In this document: one piece after another, positions 24,722 to 35,617 of the stretch
Layout of the letters: each line of letters begins with the position of its first letter
Position numbering within the stretch: the stretch's first letter is position 1
Source of the DNA: Daphnia carinata
Taxonomy: Eukaryota > Arthropoda > Branchiopoda > Diplostraca > Daphniidae
Length of the DNA: 64,000 bases
NCBI RefSeq assembly: GCF_022539665.2
Contig: NC_081340.1
Coordinates: 4,768,857 to 4,832,856 of the forward strand
Reading direction: 5' to 3'
Position numbers and translations under genes: made by a program
The notes under the pieces: generated by a model
The model's database searches: none
What the model was told of the DNA's origin: nothing
What the model saw: the letters and a program-made list of their open reading frames with translations, nothing else

Positions 24722-26503
24722 ATGAGATTTCAGCTAATTGCGTTGGTCGTGTTATCTGCTTTGGCGATGGAAAGCTGCATGGGAGAGAGGATTGTAGTGC
24801 TATACCCAATGGGTTCCAAAAGTCATTTTTATGCCGTACTGCCCCTACTAGAGGAACTGGCTGAACGCGGGCACAACGTGACCGTGTTCTCAGCATTCAA
24901 GGGAATCACTAAAACAATAAAAAACGCCAATGAAATAATTCTACCATCGATAGCACAGAAACTTGACGCCATGGAAATCGATTGGTTCGCTATGCAAAAA
25001 CAAGGACCAACACAAATTCTGACAATGATGAGTATCATGACCGACTTCGCCATTTCGGCTTGTGAGGAAATGGTGACGAATCCGGAATTTCGAAACGTCA
25101 TTAAAAATCGTGACGTCGATTTGTTCATTGCCGACGCATTCGGCAATGAATTCACCTATCCGATCATAGATAAAATGGGAATTCCGTTCGTCATTCACGG
25201 ATCTTCATCGCTCCTTCCGATCACGCTGGACGCGATGGGAGCGCCTAAAGAATACGCCGCAGCTCCTACTATGACGTTGGATTTCGACAATCACATGAAT
25301 TTCTTTCAGCGACTCCTCAATGTTGTGTCGGGAGAATCGCTGAAATTCATGCGAGATTATTTTATTATAGCAAAATTGGACGCGATCGTTCAGCGAGAGT
25401 TTCCAGGTGTTAAAACTATCCAAGAAGTCGAAGGAGACGCCAGCCTTTACATTTCTAACGCTCACGCAGTCACCAATTGGCCGCGTTCTTTACCCCCGAC
25501 AGTCTTGACTATTGGAGCGATTCACGCCCGGCCGGCGAAACAACTTCCCCCGGTACGCAAAAACATTTAAAAAAATAATAACCGCAATGGAATATAATTT
25601 TTTTCTAATATGATCTAGAAATTCAAAGCATTTGCTGACGAAGCAAAAGACGGTTTCATCGTTTTAACGCTCGGGTCTTTCGTTTCAGTGTCGTCCATGC
25701 CACAAGAACTGGTCGATACTTTTATGCGAGTCTTTTCTAAACTTCCTCAGCGAGTCATTTGGAAATGGGAGGCAACTATTCCGGCAAACATTCCGCCCAA
25801 TGTCATGATGGTTGATTGGCTCCCGCAACAAGATCTCCTCGGTACAAAAAAAAAAACAATAACACGACAAAGGTAACCATCTCATTCGAAATTTTGAAAA
25901 AAAACTTTACATGGTAGGACATCCGAATGCCCGACTTTTTATCACTCATGGTGGAATGCTCGGCACGCAGGAAACCATTTACCACGGAGTGCCAATGCTC
26001 GGTTTGCCATTTGGAAACGATCAGCGGGCTAATGTTGCACGGGCTGTTCGAGACGGTTGGGGCCTGAAACTTGACTGGGATAAACTTGACGATCGCGTTT
26101 TAGATGAAGCTCTAAGACACCTCATCAATGATCCCAGGTATTAAAGACACTTCACGTCCAAGAATAACATTTCCATTTAACCCAATAAATTTTCCCTCTC
26201 CCCCCTAAAAATACATAAAGTGTAAGAGCGAATGCAACAAAATGGTCACAGCTGATGCGCGACGAAATAATGCCGGGTAAAGATGTAGCTGCCTATTGGA
26301 TCGAGTACGTTATCCGTCACGGAAGCACTAAACACCTTCAAATGGCCTCCAAAAATATGCCATCCTATCAACGTCATTTGATTGATGTCGCATTGTTTTT
26401 GGGAGCGATTGCAAGTCTTTTTCTTTTGTTTGTTTTCATGGTTATTCGAACGTTACTACGGTGCTGTCGAAAGCCCAAATCTGCGAAACTCAAAACAAAG
26501 TGA
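24722..26503 (+). CDS. UDP-glycosyltransferase, tandem copy 3
   Basis: The exons are 24722-25552, 25619-25841, 25918-26137 and 26221-26503 (518 residues). The first three have exactly the lengths seen in copy 1 (831, 223 and 220 nt). The signal peptide covers about residues 1-21. His35 in GSKSH is the expected catalytic base and Asp138 in DLFIADAF its likely partner. The sugar-donor signature in exon 3 runs from FITHGGMLGTQE to MLGLPFGNDQRAN. A C-terminal membrane helix is followed by a basic cytosolic tail ending KLKTK, a KxKxx ER retrieval signal. All features of a working ER-bound UGT are present. It is closer in sequence to copy 2 than to copy 1 by eye. The acceptor substrate is unknown. 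Confidence 0.94.
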
Positions 26504-26516
26504 AGCGTTTTCTTTC

Positions 26517-26522
26517 AATAAA
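26517..26522 (+). terminator. Polyadenylation signal of UGT copy 3
   Basis: AATAAA stands 14 bases after the TGA at 26503, so the 3' UTR would be very short. Confidence 0.6.
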
Positions 26523-28579
26523 ATAATCTTCAGTTCAATGTTCCAGGTGTTCATTTACTACACACACAGATGGCGTAGGCAGGTGCTATAAAGTTGGTTT
26601 AAATTGCGAGAAAAAAAGAAAAGAAAAAAGAATACGTCTATGTTGCACAACAGATGGCACCTGTTTCGCTATCTATGATAGTAAATGACTCGCTAGTATG
26701 TCGCTAGTAAATATACCGTTCCCACGCTCATTTCCCTAATTTGATTGGCGATTGAAATGTAAAATTTTATGGACGCATGATTTCATTTTCTTTACGAATA
26801 AAAAGCTAAAAATATCTAGATCCTTTTCCGATAATCCCTTCCTACAAAATCTTTTCAAAATGTGAAGTTTTTGCGAAAAAAGGGGCCCGTTGATGAGCAG
26901 CACATTAACAAGGATGTTCGAATGTTCAATTAACCCGTTTAGACAATTACCCGTGATCCAAAGAGGCAAGTCAACATCAGCAACGGTCTGTATTTGACAA
27001 GTATTTTCTTTAATCAGTTTAAGTGTCTGGGGGTATGAAAATGAAGCGGTAGAACCTTATGCTTCATTGCCGCCGCCTTCACTACTACCTAGACATTGAC
27101 CGTTATAGCAACGCTGCAATACGATTTGATCCTCAACTCTGCAGGTAATGGTGGTTAAAAAAAAATAGAGCAAGGGTGTCTTTTAAAGTGAAGTGAGTGG
27201 GACCTAACCCAACGGGAATGCGGTTGCGGTTTCAGCAGAATAGATTCACTAACTGATTGTCGTAGTTGCTTGTGTTCGATACTAATACCACATGCGAAAA
27301 ACCGGTGTGTGTGTGTGTTAGCAGACATGTTTTTTTGTTTTTTGTTTTTTCCGGACTTCCCCGGCTGATCGCCAGGGAATCCCCTACGTATAAATTTTTA
27401 ATTAAACAGCGTGAGACGGGGAAAATGCTTGCCAACAACGACGGCTGCAATATGGCACGACACGTTCGAACGTTCGCTTGCACGGGATAAACGGAAACAA
27501 ACAAAAATTAAGTCCATTCCGGCGAACAAGCAAAGTGTAACTCTATGCAGAGCGTACTATAACGGAGTAAGATAATTAGGATCCAGCGGAAAACAAGCCT
27601 ACTGTAAATAATCCAAAAGACAAGAAGAAACAAAAAGGATTTTAGAAAAGCAAATATTTTATGTTTTTTTTTTGTATCCAGTGATGGAAGGAATGAGAAA
27701 GGTGATCTCAAAAAAATTTTAAAACGTCACCGCTAGATGGTAACATTATCAAAACAAACAAAACAAAAAAAAAAAACAAAAAAAGGAGTTATTATGGCAT
27801 AGAGAAAGGATCTGTTGCTAAAATGCCTAACGGAATTTTTACGATTTGCGAGACACCAGTTGAACGTCCTGGTAAAAAAAAACAACCTTGCAGTCGCTTG
27901 TGCTTCTTCGTCCACCATCCCGGAGCAAACCTTATTACCATGACGGCTAACAATTGGTTGCAACGTTCTTCGGCGCAGAAAAGAGCCAAATTTATAGCCA
28001 GAGCAGACAAAAATTCATCTGCCCCCAAGGTGAAACTTTACGCGACCGGTTTTAATTTTACGTATTTCGAAACGCCAAATGAGAGGACCAAGTTTTTCCC
28101 GTCTACGAATTCAAGAAGTAGACCGATCAAAAGTAAAGGCTCAAGATCTCTGTCACCTTACCAGTGTCCAGTTGATTTCATTCAGTTCTTTTTGTCTCTA
28201 GCATCTCTCCATAATGTCGACCTTCTAGGGTGGGGCACTTTGCTGAAACGTACTTAACATCAAAAACCTGTCGAAAAGATGGCTAGCGGGTCGAGCGAGA
28301 TCTTTAGTAGAAGGTGCGCCGTAGGGATGCAAATGGAAAGCTCGAAAAATCAAATAAAATCCTGTAGTTGTTTCTTTTTTTTTCTTTTCTTTTCATTTAT
28401 GCACAGTAAATTTACAAAAAATGTGTCTCATATTGCATGTAGCGATCCGATAAAAATTTTTCCAGCGATATTCTTCTTTTTAGTTTACGGACATGGCGAT
28501 AAAATAACTATGTACATCGTGACGAGAATATGTGTTGAATGAAACGATAATACAATAGAGAAAAATGATCAAAGAAGGA
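26523..28579. other. Spacer between UGT copy 3 and the Toll-like gene
   Basis: The two flanking genes converge on this region. The longest open frame is at 27823-28257 (144 codons, plus strand), but its composition is unremarkable and its other frames are open too. There are short runs of A and T. No RNA gene is recognised. Confidence 0.5.
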
Positions 28580-31195
28580 TCACGCAGCCCCCGATAAAGT
28601 GATACTCTTCTGTGAGGCGGAAGGAGCCAGAGCATCTCGGAGTCGTTCCCAAAAGAGTCGCTGTTTGGACGGATCTAGATCCCATTCTAAATAGATCCGC
28701 GTCTTCATCAGAAATCGCAAAGTCGGTGGCAGCTGGTTGAGCTTCAGTTTACCAACAACCACCAAGATGAGGCCGTTTCTCTTGTCTTCCAGCAACGAAT
28801 GCTGCGCGAGGTGCAATTCCCACAAACACCAATGAGACTGGATGAAATTCTCGCTAATAACGAGCACCACTTTGCGACTGGTGGCGATGCTCTGCATAAT
28901 GCAATCGTTGAGAACGTTGCCGGCGGTGAAATCGCGTTCGTAAACGCAGAGCTTGTAATGCGGCGGTGCGTTTTCCAACATGCCCACCATTTTGGCGACG
29001 AAAGCGTGATCCACGTTGCTATACGAAACGAAAGCATCGTACTTGAAATTGCCTTCCAATTCGGCCATGGACGATGAGCTCATCAAGTTCGTTTGACTGA
29101 GTCTTTTGCGAAACATGTAATAACGAATCACCCAACGACTCTTGTAGATGGCATAAGCAGCCAATACCGAAAGGCATACGGTGGGAATCAGGACATAGAG
29201 GGCGATCACGTGCGGTCCCGCAATAAATGAATCATCGGCATCCATATCGTCGTCGTCATCTGTGGATGCTTGCATGTTATCGAGACAATCATCGGGATCG
29301 AGTCTCACTAGAAAATTCGTAATGGGAAAGAAGCGCCATTTGTCTGGCGATGAACAGTGATCGGCTTTGATCAGTAGATTGCTCTCTTCTGTGTCTTCGT
29401 GGTAGAGCGCATAGCGACGTAAAGGTTCCAAATTGCAATCGCAATCGATGGGATTGCCTACCAAATCTACTTCAGAGAGATTGGCAATATCGGCCATCAT
29501 GGCCTTTGATACGTGGGAGATTTGATTGTCGGCCAAATTGAGCACGTCCAGGTTAGGTGAGCTGGCGAATAGTTGCTTGTCCCAACCGCGGATACGATTC
29601 TTGAAAAGGTCGACACTGACAAGACTGGTGGCGTCCGCAAAAGGGTTGCGGCTTCCAAACGAAACAATTTGATTATCACGCAGGCTCAGGTATTTGAGAC
29701 GAGGTGCACCGGCAAAAATGGCTTCTTGATCGGTGAAAGATAACTTGCACTGATCCATGTTGAGATATTCAAGGCTTTTTAAACCATCAAGGGTCATTCT
29801 GCTGAAGTTTTGCTTGCCAAAGGCGTTGCCATCCAAATGAAGGATTTTAAGTGAAGTCAGTGGCTGAAAGCAACCTTCCGACAACCGATATAACGAGTTG
29901 TTCTTCAAATTGAGCTCTTCCAATCGCGAGAGTCCGTGAAAGATCTCGCGAGTCACTTGACCAACCCGGTTAAAAGACAGGTCCAAATAAGTCAAATTGG
30001 ACATGAAGGCAAAATTGCCATCTTGCAATTTCAGCTCGCCACCGCCATAGTCGTGTCCGGAGCCGGAATTGCCGCTCAGGCTGAGCCACTTGAGTTGAGG
30101 AAGGATCATGACGGCAGGGGGGATATCTTCAAGACCATTCATGGCCAAGTTGAGTCGCATTAAAAGTGGCATTAGACTAAAAGTGCCGTTCTCAATAGTA
30201 ATAATTCCACATGCACTCAAATCCAGGTCGCGGATGTGCGGCATCAACGGGAAGATCTTGGGGCTGAGTCTGGGCAGCGTATTTTTGCTCAAGTTCAGTT
30301 CTTCCACGTCTGTATGAGACAAAGCTTCGAGCATCGTTCTTGGCGGACTTCCGGCGAAGCGCAACTGCGACAGATCCAACGCTTTGAGTCCACTCTCTCT
30401 CATCGTGTGGATGAGATAAATTAAATTGTCTTCCGGCATCGTATTCTCGCTGAGTATGAGCCTTTGAAGCTTCTTGAAGGGCATAAAAGCCTCAGAGTCG
30501 ACATACTTGAGATCACAATTACTCAATTCGAGCGTCTCCAGCGAAGAATAACGCATCGGTACGAAATCAGCTGCATTCACTCGGCTCAGCGTATTATCGC
30601 TTAATGACAAGAATCGAAGGGAAGTCAGCGGGACTAGGGATGGCACGACGTCTGACAAAGCCAAGAAACGGTTCTTGATGAGTCGCAAGGAACGCAGACT
30701 GGTCAGACCTTGAAAAGCGCCAGGTGGGATGGAGGCCAATCGATTCGATGATATACTCAAGTTGACCAATTGGCTCAAATTGGAAAACGTCCCGTTCTCG
30801 ATGGTTGTGAGAAGGTTGCTATCCAATTGCAATTCCAATAAATCCGGATATCCAGCAAAATCCAACGGCCCGATGGTGGTAATTTCCGTGCCCGTGACTT
30901 TTAATCGCCGATTGTAAATGTTGATGGTACGTGGGACGTTGTGGCACTCTTTGCCGACGCATACGGTCCATTCGCGGGTCATTTTGCAAAAGCACGCACA
31001 ATCACCCGCTTCGTAGAGCATTCGAACATCGCTAGAATTGAGTGTATAATTGCGAACGGCACTCGGCGTTGGCACTAGGCTACTATTGACGAAATGAGAT
31101 TCGACGGACGTCAAAAGCAAAGGCAGCACTAACGCCACCAGCCGTAACGCGTAGGCGGTCGTAAGCCACAATTCCGTAGCGGATCGGACCACCAT
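28580..31195 (-). CDS. Toll-like receptor, single exon
   Basis: One uninterrupted 871-residue frame; the ATG has a good context (G at -3 and +4). Order: signal peptide (about 1-33), a small N-terminal cysteine cluster (CACFCKM...C...C), about 18-20 leucine-rich repeats, one C-terminal cap (NPIDCDCNLEPL...HCSS...DDC), an acidic stretch, a membrane helix (about 662-684) and a TIR domain (about 717-855). Box 1 is YDAFVSYS, box 2 CVYERDFTAG and box 3 contains FWERL. A single C-terminal cap places it with the single-cysteine-cluster type of Toll-like receptors, not with long Tolls that carry several caps. Such receptors signal by TIR-TIR contact with adaptors. The BB loop lacks the usual proline (RDFTAG), as discussed in the findings. 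The ligand is unknown. Confidence 0.95.
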   Translation of the reverse strand: MVVRSATELWLTTAYALRLVALVLPLLLTSVESHFVNSSLVPTPSAVRNYTLNSSDVRMLYEAGDCACFCKMTREWTVCVGKECHNVPRTINIYNRRLKVTGTEITTIGPLDFAGYPDLLELQLDSNLLTTIENGTFSNLSQLVNLSISSNRLASIPPGAFQGLTSLRSLRLIKNRFLALSDVVPSLVPLTSLRFLSLSDNTLSRVNAADFVPMRYSSLETLELSNCDLKYVDSEAFMPFKKLQRLILSENTMPEDNLIYLIHTMRESGLKALDLSQLRFAGSPPRTMLEALSHTDVEELNLSKNTLPRLSPKIFPLMPHIRDLDLSACGIITIENGTFSLMPLLMRLNLAMNGLEDIPPAVMILPQLKWLSLSGNSGSGHDYGGGELKLQDGNFAFMSNLTYLDLSFNRVGQVTREIFHGLSRLEELNLKNNSLYRLSEGCFQPLTSLKILHLDGNAFGKQNFSRMTLDGLKSLEYLNMDQCKLSFTDQEAIFAGAPRLKYLSLRDNQIVSFGSRNPFADATSLVSVDLFKNRIRGWDKQLFASSPNLDVLNLADNQISHVSKAMMADIANLSEVDLVGNPIDCDCNLEPLRRYALYHEDTEESNLLIKADHCSSPDKWRFFPITNFLVRLDPDDCLDNMQASTDDDDDMDADDSFIAGPHVIALYVLIPTVCLSVLAAYAIYKSRWVIRYYMFRKRLSQTNLMSSSSMAELEGNFKYDAFVSYSNVDHAFVAKMVGMLENAPPHYKLCVYERDFTAGNVLNDCIMQSIATSRKVVLVISENFIQSHWCLWELHLAQHSLLEDKRNGLILVVVGKLKLNQLPPTLRFLMKTRIYLEWDLDPSKQRLFWERLRDALAPSASQKSITLSGAA

Positions 31196-33620
31196 TGCGG
31201 TCTTTGTTGGGAATCCAGTACGAGCACCCTATTTTCTAAGGCTAATTAACGACTATCCTATTTTTTTCCTTTTTCAAGAACCAGGTATCAACTGCCTGAA
31301 CGCAGTTTCAAAAAAGCGATCGTCAAGCCATCGTGAATCCAAGGTTAGATCACGCGCGATCACCAGTCAACTAAACACGCCTTGAATAGTAATCGGTACG
31401 ATGGTTGTCGGATACAAATAAAACACGCGCACTCAAAAAGAACAATCCTGGGGGCGAGATGGCTTGTAAATATGCAAACAGGACGCAGGTAATAATCGTC
31501 ACCAGACACACACAAGTTGAGTAGCTAAAACAACAGAATTCTTTCCTTGAACGGAATAATGTCAAGCCGAACAAAAAAGCAATAGAAAGTTCGCAAAAAA
31601 AAACTGCGTCTCCTTGTTGAAAATGAATAAAATGCCCAATAAAAGTTAAGAGCAAATCCAGCTGGATTTAACTGTTAAAAAGTTGCACGGCTGATTGTGA
31701 AAGTTGATGAAGAAGGTGACGCGGGTTTTATAGGTTTAACTAGGTGATTCGGCCGAAATGGAGGCCAATGACACGGGTTCACCTACGCATACATGCACGT
31801 ACAGTTAGTTGGAAGTTTTAGTTTACTTTCACAAGGATAGAGAGAGAGAACTTTTTGCCTATGTTCAGCCACTACAAGCAAAGCGAAACAACTAAGACAA
31901 AAAATAACATCGTCCAACAGGTATTAGGTAGTAAGCTCTAGTCCGAGACTCTTGAGACCGCTATACTGGCAACGCTGCAATTTTCACTTCCCCCCAAGCT
32001 TTTACGGCGCCACCCATTCCCCAAATGATGGGACCCCGGGAAAACAAGTTTTTTTTTTTATTTACCTTTCTGCCATTCCCCCCTGCAGGTGGAAAAAAAA
32101 AGCTGCGACGGAGAACAGAGCTAAAGGCTATTTCTTTCCGACAACAAAACAAATCTGACCGCCATTGTTTAAAAGAAAATAAAAGTATATCCTGCACTTG
32201 CATAGTACGATTTCTAACGGAACTAACAAAACGAACCATGCCAAATCGATAAGAAACGTACACGGAATCGATATCTAGTTGGTCATTTAAACCCGTCATC
32301 AGGGAAAGGAGAAACAATTTATATCTAGAACTCAACGGAGTCCCCACAAAAGGTGAATGCATTATTCCAAGAAAAGAAAATCCTAAAGGACTTGGAGGCA
32401 AACAGATAGCAACACACGGCGAGGAATAACTATGCCAGTTAGAGGTGAACCTGCGGTCACGTGCGTGTAGACGAACCTTACGCTTTAATATGGGACAGGC
32501 AAATAATTTGCATAATGAACCAAAAAGAAATGTGAAACTTTTGCAGTAATTTAGCCGGGAAGCATACAACAAGATTGTAGTCAAGATAAATCTCAAGTGG
32601 GGCTGATGCGAAAATTGTATAGCCAAAATATTTAAAGTTTTATGAGCCAAAAGACCTTGGCCTTGAACCCAACACGCTTCCTATACCAAAATAGTCGATG
32701 GGCTACAAGTTTAAGGTCGACCGGTCTTAACAGTCTGCATAAAGCAAAGGCTCAAGAGACTTCCCAGATAATCTAAAAGCCTCTAGACACGTTCAAGAAG
32801 AAAATAAAAGAAGACGTCAAATGATATGTCGAGAGACAGTGTGATTAAAAAAATGGCGCCCAGGGAAATTTTATCCCATTCTTTACAAAAATGAAATGCT
32901 GCTATTTACGCTTTTTCGATAAGGTTTTACAACAAAAAGGTGCCCCCATTGGATTTGATATAAAAAAAACTTCTCTAAAGACCAGAGGCAAATTCAAAAA
33001 GGGAAACAGAGGACATCGACGACAAGGTGATCTTAATTGAATGGCTCAACCTTGCCGTTTGCATAGCTAAAAAATGGCGGGTAGTTTTTTTCCTACCTTT
33101 CAAGCAGGCGAAACAGGCGACTCGGAATGTGGTTTGATTCAATGCGTCGAGACCGACTTGGCATAGATTTTCCCCAAATACTGTTGTTTCCCTAAAAGCA
33201 TTGAATAAGAAGCAAAGATTAATCGTTTGTCTTCTTAATCAGGCTAAATTAAAGTTCTCCCTACCAAAAACAAGTATAGGATGTATCATTTGGCGCGTTC
33301 TCGACGTCCTTGGTTATCACAATTTCCTCCTTCACATGCAGGTTATCGTTTTTTCGTACAATTGCGCTTTCAAATTTCAATGCAATCTCAGGCAGCATAA
33401 CAGGAAAGTCAAATTGTCTTTCGTACTGACTTTATCATTGTTTTCAACAGTAAGAATCCCAGGACACCAATTATTTCACAATCTACTGTGTCGTTTAAGG
33501 CGGGCTAAATGATGAACCGAAGGCGCAGACAATTGAACACGTGTGGCGATCGTAAGCGGCCCATCACTCTGACTTGGCCATCTAGCGGAATGCAGACGAC
33601 AACGAAATTGTTTTCCCCTC
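31196..33620. other. Spacer between divergent genes
   Basis: The presumed promoter and 5' UTR of the Toll-like gene lie at the left end. No open frame here has a domain signature; the 229-codon minus frame at 31961-32650 is a low-quality composition without homology that I recognise. No transposon ends are seen. Confidence 0.5.
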
Positions 33621-33625
33621 ATTGG
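33621..33625 (-). promoter_or_regulatory. CCAAT box, distal, upstream of NF-YC
   Basis: On the minus strand this reads CTATCCAATGAGG, a good fit to the NF-Y consensus (CCAAT followed by G or C, then purine). It lies about 375 bp upstream of the NF-YC ATG. Confidence 0.4.
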
Positions 33626-33816
33626 ATAGCATCATATTTAGGTAACGATTTAAAAATGTATTAAACGTAATTATTACTTAAAATAAAGAATCAAAACAGT
33701 TAGATTAAATTACGCATGAATATTAAATAGCTATGTAGCTATTAGTTATAAGAAATGGCAGGAGGCGTTTTGAAACCATCCACTCATTTCTCTTTGTCCA
33801 AACTGCTTGGCGTTTC

Positions 33817-33821
33817 ATTGG
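33817..33821 (-). promoter_or_regulatory. CCAAT box, proximal, upstream of NF-YC
   Basis: The minus strand reads CTACCAATGAAAC, again CCAATGA, about 175 bp upstream of the NF-YC start codon. That is a usual distance for a working CCAAT box when a 5' UTR is allowed for. Confidence 0.45.
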
Positions 33822-33996
33822 TAGTCTGCCCTCCTATCACAAAATCACTTTGGAAAGTCACCTATCAGCAAATTTCCCGATAGTATAGACACGAAATTTG
33901 AAGCTCCGACATGTCTTTTTCCATTGTTTACCATTATTGTATTTTTAATGCCTTATTTAGGCAGGATTTCTGTGTCTTTTATGACAACAAACCAAA

Positions 33997-34862
33997 ATGG
34001 TGCAAACTTCTGCAACTGAAGCTACCCAAGCATTGAACAGTTTTTGGCCCAAAGTTGCTGAAGATATCAAAATTCTGAACAATGTATACTTCATTTCTAT
34101 TTTCAAAACTTGAAGTATGCCTAATTAATTTTGCTTTAATCCAATTAGAATGACTTTAAGCAACAAGAGCTGCCACTGGCTAGAATCAAGAAGATTATGA
34201 AACTTGATGATGATGTTAAAATGATAAGCGCAGAGGCACCTGTCTTATTCTCAAAGGCAGCAGAACTATTCATCACTGAATTGACTTTACGGGCTTGGAT
34301 TCATACCGAAGATAACAAGAGACGTACACTACAGAGGAATGATATAGCTATGGCAATCTCCAAGTATGACCAGTTTGACTTCCTCATTGATATTGTGCCA
34401 AGAGATGAGTTGAAACCCCAAAAAGCAAGAGAAGAAACACCTTCAAGACCTGCATCAAACATTCCTGACCAGGTTTGATTTCATTTGTTTGTTTTTTGTT
34501 GGTTTGAAGCAGCAGCTGGTCAAATTCAAATTCACCAGTATTGTTTCTTGTTATACATACATTAGGTCCAGTACTATCTTCAGCTTGCTCAACAAAATCA
34601 ACAAGCACTTCAGCAAGCAACCCAGCAACCTCAAGCTGCAACATTAGGAGCTGGTGCGATAAGTGGTCAGCAGCAAACAATTCAAATTGTTCAAGGTGGG
34701 GGCCAAATTCAAACCATAAGTGTGATGCCTGGAACTCAGTTGGTTCAAACAGCTCCACAGGCAGCAGCTGCTGCAACTCCCATATCCATTACAAATTCTC
34801 CTAGTGCACCACAACAACCTGCTCCACAGCTAGCACTTCAGGGATTAAGTATTCAGCAACAT

Positions 34863-34894
<32 letters not shown>

Positions 34895-35208
34895 GCAGCA
34901 ACAACAGCAGCAACAACAGCAGCAACAACAGCAACAGCAAACACAGCAACAACAACAGCAGCAACAGCAACTTGGTGGAATCCAAATTGTGCAGCAAATT
35001 GTTGGCCCCAATGGAGAAATTCAACAAATCCCAGTACGTAGCAAATTTTTTATGTGGTCAACATCATTCACAAACTTTGACGTATCTTGCACAGCTTCAG
35101 TTATCAGCACAGCAACTACAAATGATTCGGATGCAACTTGGAGCAGCCGGAAATGGACAACAGATCGTTCTGCAAGCTGCCGCCCCACAGCAAGGTCAAC
35201 AGGAGTAG
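33997..35208 (+). CDS. NFYC: Nuclear transcription factor Y subunit gamma
   Basis: The exons are 33997-34083, 34149-34472, 34566-35033 and 35095-35208 (330 residues), all in phase 0. The second exon carries the histone-fold domain, with the hallmark runs [43 protein letters not shown] and [16 protein letters not shown] pairs with NF-YB through this fold, and NF-YA then joins so the trimer binds CCAAT boxes. The rest is a glutamine-rich activation region with an uncommonly long polyglutamine tract. The C-terminal exon ([12 protein letters not shown]) resembles the end of other NF-YC proteins. A short out-of-frame upstream ORF starts at 33981 and overlaps the chosen ATG, so leaky scanning or a different 5' exon may matter. 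It converges with the ANKRD gene. Confidence 0.96.
34854..34970 (+). repeat. Polyglutamine-coding CAG/CAA repeat
   Basis: A nearly uninterrupted run of CAG and CAA codons inside NF-YC exon 3, broken only by a His and a Thr codon. The longest pure run is about 26 glutamines. The mixed codons suggest selection on the peptide, or replication slippage limited by interruptions. Confidence 0.95.
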
Positions 35209-35457
35209 TATTATTGGTGAAAAGTTTTGGAACATTGCTTTTATAAAGTTTGATTTCTGAATTTGTACAAATTAACGGGTTGGGCATCAGTTGGAATGTG
35301 TTAGAAGTGGGAAATACATGATGCTTTGAAAGCTAAGTTTGTAAACCTCTTGTGCTTTTCTTAGTTTCTAAAATTGAAAACAATGTTTTATTTCCAGTAT
35401 GTTCATTTCACCCTGTACAACTGTAAACGTCAATATTAATGGCATCAGCACACAAGT

Positions 35458-35463
35458 ATTAAA
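35458..35463 (+). terminator. Possible polyadenylation signal of NF-YC
   Basis: ATTAAA, a common variant signal, lies 250 bases after the NF-YC stop. On the other strand AATAAA occurs at 35387-35392, downstream of the ANKRD stop at 35618, so the two 3' UTRs may overlap. Confidence 0.35.
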
Positions 35464-35617
35464 AAATTGCGTTTAAATCCATAGATATGAATAAGCAAGC
35501 GATCATGCAAAAAGGTCAACGACAGCCTTGCCCTTCGAACAACAATCGGAACACAGCCAAAACTTCAATTGGTGTCATTTGCATTCTATCGATGCGAAAC
35601 ATATAGCCACCGAAGAA

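Noticed and set aside
27823-28257. 144-codon open frame on the plus strand between UGT copy 3 and the Toll-like gene
   Set aside because: No domain or signal peptide is recognised, overlapping frames on the other strand are equally open, and there is no promoter-like sequence before it.
28744-30424. Several 60-97 codon frames inside the Toll-like gene in other frames
   Set aside because: They are shadows of the 871-residue receptor frame.
31961-32650. 229-codon minus-strand frame
   Set aside because: Composition is Phe/Ser/Arg-rich as expected from A/T-rich spacer read in a chance open frame; no family signature and no splice context.
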